Below, piece after piece: positions 61,268-64,000 of a stretch of 64,000 bases of DNA. The position numbers and the translations under genes are program-made. Numbering within the stretch: the first letter of the stretch is position 1; each line of letters begins with the position of its first letter. Source of the stretch: Flavobacterium subsaxonicum WB 4.1-42 = DSM 21790 (GTDB lineage: Bacteria > Bacteroidota > Bacteroidia > Flavobacteriales > Flavobacteriaceae); assembly GCF_000422725.1 (NCBI RefSeq), contig NZ_AUGP01000007.1, positions 1 to 64,000 on the forward strand, written 5' to 3'. The notes under the pieces are model-generated. The model saw only the letters and a list, made by a program, of their open reading frames with translations. It did no database searches and was not told the DNA's origin.

Positions 61268-61290
61268 TGTAAAATGTCTCTAATTTTACA
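61268..61290. promoter_or_regulatory. Perfect 8-bp-arm palindrome in the divergent promoter
   Basis: TGTAAAAT (61268-61275), a 7-base spacer, then ATTTTACA (61283-61290), with one further direct half-site TGTAAAAT at 61301-61308. The dyad lies over the position of the -33 element for the ammonia-lyase operon. This form fits a dimeric regulator. The cluster itself contains no regulator gene, so the binding protein is elsewhere. Confidence 0.6.
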
Positions 61291-61345
61291 GGGTTACAAA
61301 TGTAAAATATTTTTAAGATAATTTTAAGACTAACAAAAACTTATA

Positions 61346-62584
61346 ATGTTAAAAGAAAATGTAGACGTGCTGGTTATTGGCGCAGGCCCCTCAGGATGTG
61401 TTGCAGCCTCGTATCTTCATAACAATGGTGTGAAGATCAAGGTAGTTGAAAGGTCTAAATTTCCGCGTTTTGTTATCGGCGAAAGCCTTATACCGCGCGT
61501 TATGGACCATTTTGACGAAGCCGGGCTGTTGGACGCTCTTAAGGCAATGGATTTTGAAAAAAAGTTTGGCGCCCGTTTTATTAGGGGCGAAGAATTATGT
61601 GTTTTTGATTTTAGCCAGAAATTTGGTGAAGGGTGGGACTGGACATGGCAGGTGCCAAGGGCCGATTTTGATAACACCCTTGCCCAGGAAGTGATTAAAA
61701 AAGGCATAGACCTTGAGTTTGAAACCGAAGTGCTTGATGTTGTTTTTAATGGATCTGACTCTGTAACAACCATAAGGGATAAAGAAGGCGTTACCCGAGA
61801 GGTACACGCCAAGTTTATAATTGACTCCAGCGGATATGGCCGCGTGCTGCCAAGAATATTAAAGCTGGATGCACCATCGTCTATACCCGAAAATTCGAGC
61901 ATGTTTGCCCATGTTAAAGATGTAAACAGGCCGGAGGGTGTAGAGGGTACCCAGATTACTTTTGATATTTTAGAAACTAAAGTGTGGCTTTGGGTTATAC
62001 CCTTTAGCAACGGCAACACCAGTATTGGTGTTGTTGGGCCTACAAGCTACATAAAATCGTTAGGCGATAATACTACCGAAGCGTTAAAGGAGGTTATTAA
62101 ACAATCTGACTTTTACCGCGACCGCTTTGAGGGTGTAGACTTTTTGTTTGAACCCCACAAAATAGAAAACTACTCCTGCTCTGTTACCAGGCTTTGTGGG
62201 CCGGGCTACAGTTTAACAGGCAACAGTTCAGAATTTTTAGACCCTGTATTCTCATCAGGGGTTTGCTTTGCTACAGAGTCGGGTATGCTATCGGCAAAGC
62301 TGTTTTTAAGGGAATTGAACGGCGAAACCGTAGACTGGGATACAGAATATACCGCTTACATGCGCCGTGGTGTTGATGTTTTTGCTACTTACGTAAAAGA
62401 ATGGTACACCGGCAACCTGCAAACCTTGTTTTTCCACAGGCCCGAAAACCCCGATGTTAAACAAAAAATATGCTCTGTACTGGCCGGCTACGTTTGGGAT
62501 GAAGAAAACCCATTTGTAAAAAAGCACGACCGGGTTATAAAATCTATGGCATATATGCTGCAAAACGAACAAAGCGCCCAATAG
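61346..62584 (+). CDS. Flavin-dependent halogenase-like protein
   Basis: This 412-residue protein has the FAD motif GAGPSGC (12-18), GESLIPR, FEKKFGARF (K73 at the position of the conserved halogenase lysine) and the halogenase hallmark WLWVIP (W214-P219), plus GNSSEFLDPVFSSGV, which holds the C-terminal FAD contact. All the motifs I can check for a tryptophan-type halogenase are present. In flexirubin clusters this enzyme would chlorinate or hydroxylate the aryl ring. It is the only plus-strand gene of the cluster and diverges from the ammonia-lyase. The terminator stem includes its last codons. Confidence 0.88.
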   Translation: MLKENVDVLVIGAGPSGCVAASYLHNNGVKIKVVERSKFPRFVIGESLIPRVMDHFDEAGLLDALKAMDFEKKFGARFIRGEELCVFDFSQKFGEGWDWTWQVPRADFDNTLAQEVIKKGIDLEFETEVLDVVFNGSDSVTTIRDKEGVTREVHAKFIIDSSGYGRVLPRILKLDAPSSIPENSSMFAHVKDVNRPEGVEGTQITFDILETKVWLWVIPFSNGNTSIGVVGPTSYIKSLGDNTTEALKEVIKQSDFYRDRFEGVDFLFEPHKIENYSCSVTRLCGPGYSLTGNSSEFLDPVFSSGVCFATESGMLSAKLFLRELNGETVDWDTEYTAYMRRGVDVFATYVKEWYTGNLQTLFFHRPENPDVKQKICSVLAGYVWDEENPFVKKHDRVIKSMAYMLQNEQSAQ

Positions 62585-62595
62585 GGCGCTTTGTT
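62568..62595. terminator. Terminator overlapping the halogenase stop codon
   Basis: AACAAAGCGCCC and GGGCGCTTTGTT form a perfect 12-bp stem around a 4-base AATA loop, with the TAG stop (62582-62584) starting in the loop. A T-rich tail follows. It serves the halogenase transcript and the convergent gene at 62617. Confidence 0.9.
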
Positions 62596-62616
62596 ATTAT
62601 ATACTGTAATTATAGA

Positions 62617-64000
62617 TTAAAGCATCTTTATCTTGATCATTACATCTTCTTTTTTCTTTTTGTAAACCTCTAAGGCAAATTCATCGTCGCCGGTTTGTAG
62701 TATCCTTTTTACTGAGAACTGGTAAATAGTCATATCTTCCATATCCCTAACATTAAAAATAGAACTGCTAACTGCTTCGCCGGTGGCATCATTAATTTTA
62801 TATGATGTAAAATAACCTCCCTGGCCATCGCTGTGGGTTGACGGGGTTTCGTCTACAGGCAGGTTAAAGTTTTTTACGTTATCAAGGTACACCACATAAT
62901 GGTTGTTGTTAGCATAAAAATGCTTGTAAGACATACCACCCCTGCCTCTGGTACCTATTTGCCTTTTAGGCAACTTTTTCATCCACGCCAGTTTGCCCGA
63001 CGGATCTATTTTTGTAACCAATACATCATAATAATGATAACTAACGTAATTACTTTTTGACATAGGATGATTTTCATAAAAATACTGCTCGCCTAATAAA
63101 ACAAGGCTACCATCCGTGTCAATCTGTAATTTATCCAGCACCAGATTATTAAATTCGGCACCTCCTTTTTCATCTGCTTTATTGTTCTTTTTCTTTGCCC
63201 TGTTACTAACGTGCTCGTTTAAAATTTCAAGAGGTATTTCGTGTGTAGATTTATCATACAAACCCCCGTCTTTTTTAACCTTAAACACCATAATACCACC
63301 CACATTATCTAAAACTTTACCTTTATTGTAAAAACCGGCACAAACCATATAATCATCCGGGCTTTCGTACAGCCACAGGCGGTTTATAAACTTGTCATTT
63401 ACATCTATTTTAGTAATATCAATATCGGTAGTGCCCGCTTTAACTCTAAAAAGCTCTACATGGTAGTTGGCTTCGGTATCTTTTCTATGCTTTTTATCGT
63501 CATTACTATCGTCATGAAATACTTTTACAAGTAAGTACGCATTAGCTTCTTTATCAATAGAATAATCCAGCAAATTCATCCTTCTCTCTGTGTACGGCAT
63601 TGTTAGCTCGTTGTTCCAAACCGGGTTAAGATTGCTATCATAAGCATTAACCCCTATAATATCGTAACTTTTTTTATCTGATTTTACAAGAGGCTTTTTG
63701 CGGTATTCTATGAGCATTTTTTGCTTATCTGCCGAAATAAGAAAATCAAACTTATCCTGAACGCCAATGCTAATGCCTGGTGCAAACATACCAATATACA
63801 AAATGGCTGTTGGCGACCCTGCAATTTTGCCCTCTACCTGAAACATTAATTTGTTCTCTCCAACAAATTCGCCTTTTTTAAAATCTATCTCCCTGTAGAA
63901 CAGCTGTTCTTTTTCGTTATCACCATCCCACGAAGAAAAAAAGAAATAATACTTATCGCCATATTCTTCAACTTCTTCCAACTGATAGTTTTTAGGGAAC
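62617..64000 (-). CDS. Large protein of unknown function (truncated by window end)
   Basis: The frame is open through the right edge (codons for FPKNYQ precede the last internal start-like codon at 63981), so the true start lies outside. At least 460 residues are visible. The protein is rich in Lys, Asp and Tyr and has beta-propeller-like spaced strands (YYFFFSSWDGDNEKEQLFYREIDF, YHYYDVLVTKIDPSGKLAWMKKLPK, YQFSVKRILQTGDDEFALEVYKK). It resembles Bacteroidota proteins with repeated beta-strand units and no known role. It converges with the halogenase gene and appears outside the pigment cluster. Confidence 0.75.
   Translation of the reverse strand, partial: FPKNYQLEEVEEYGDKYYFFFSSWDGDNEKEQLFYREIDFKKGEFVGENKLMFQVEGKIAGSPTAILYIGMFAPGISIGVQDKFDFLISADKQKMLIEYRKKPLVKSDKKSYDIIGVNAYDSNLNPVWNNELTMPYTERRMNLLDYSIDKEANAYLLVKVFHDDSNDDKKHRKDTEANYHVELFRVKAGTTDIDITKIDVNDKFINRLWLYESPDDYMVCAGFYNKGKVLDNVGGIMVFKVKKDGGLYDKSTHEIPLEILNEHVSNRAKKKNNKADEKGGAEFNNLVLDKLQIDTDGSLVLLGEQYFYENHPMSKSNYVSYHYYDVLVTKIDPSGKLAWMKKLPKRQIGTRGRGGMSYKHFYANNNHYVVYLDNVKNFNLPVDETPSTHSDGQGGYFTSYKINDATGEAVSSSIFNVRDMEDMTIYQFSVKRILQTGDDEFALEVYKKKKEDVMIKIKML

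Overview
The window looks like chromosome from a member of the Flavobacteriaceae (Bacteroidota), close to Flavobacterium. The sequence is AT-rich between genes. Several promoters carry the Bacteroidota -7 box TAnnTTTG. Many secreted proteins end in type IX secretion (T9SS) sorting domains. There is a hybrid two-component system, and a flexirubin/dialkylresorcinol pigment cluster whose tyrosine ammonia-lyase closely resembles the Flavobacterium johnsoniae enzyme.

Layout. 1-0.9 kb: the 3' end of an IS110-type transposase, two REP-like repeats and a VOC-fold protein. 0.9-7.5 kb: sugar and nucleotide metabolism with regulators. These are a catalytically degenerate Nudix-type regulator divergent from xylose isomerase, a 5'-nucleotidase divergent from a DeoR regulator, an AraC regulator, a small secreted protein and a Gfo/Idh/MocA oxidoreductase. 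TTTTGCAATA-type repeats lie both in the nucleotidase/DeoR promoter and upstream of the oxidoreductase, which suggests one regulon. 7.8-21.2 kb: a 1305-residue hybrid sensor/regulator followed by three T9SS proteins: a PNGase F-like protein and two large repeat proteins with bacterial Ig-like (Big_2) domains. The two repeat proteins share an uncharacterised ~220-residue module. 21.4-28.2 kb: a Pmp3-like membrane peptide, a secreted protein, and an envelope redox group (TlpA-like thioredoxin, DUF6029-like barrel, T9SS thioredoxin-like protein, Omp28-like lipoprotein).

28.3-62.6 kb is a flexirubin-type aryl polyene/dialkylresorcinol cluster. It has 34 tightly packed minus-strand genes and one divergent flavin halogenase-like gene. 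The expected logic is as follows. Tyrosine ammonia-lyase makes 4-coumarate, and an AMP-forming ligase activates it. Two acyl carrier proteins, several ketosynthases (including a chain-length-factor-like protein and a half-size one), FabG and hotdog dehydratases extend it to an aryl polyene. DarB and DarA make the dialkylresorcinol. Acyltransferase candidates (BtrH-like, C45, LpxL-like, PlsC) may join or anchor the parts. An MMPL pump, an ABC exporter, a LolA-like carrier, a lipoprotein and three tandem beta-barrel proteins may move the product to the outer membrane. A perfect palindrome lies in the divergent promoter, and a good internal promoter sits before the glycosyltransferase. The window ends inside an unrecognised large gene.

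The cluster type is known. The less explained parts are the acyl-transfer enzymes, the tandem barrels, the triple-domain MMPL fusion, the palindrome and the repeated module in the T9SS proteins. I saw no tRNA, rRNA, CRISPR array or riboswitch.
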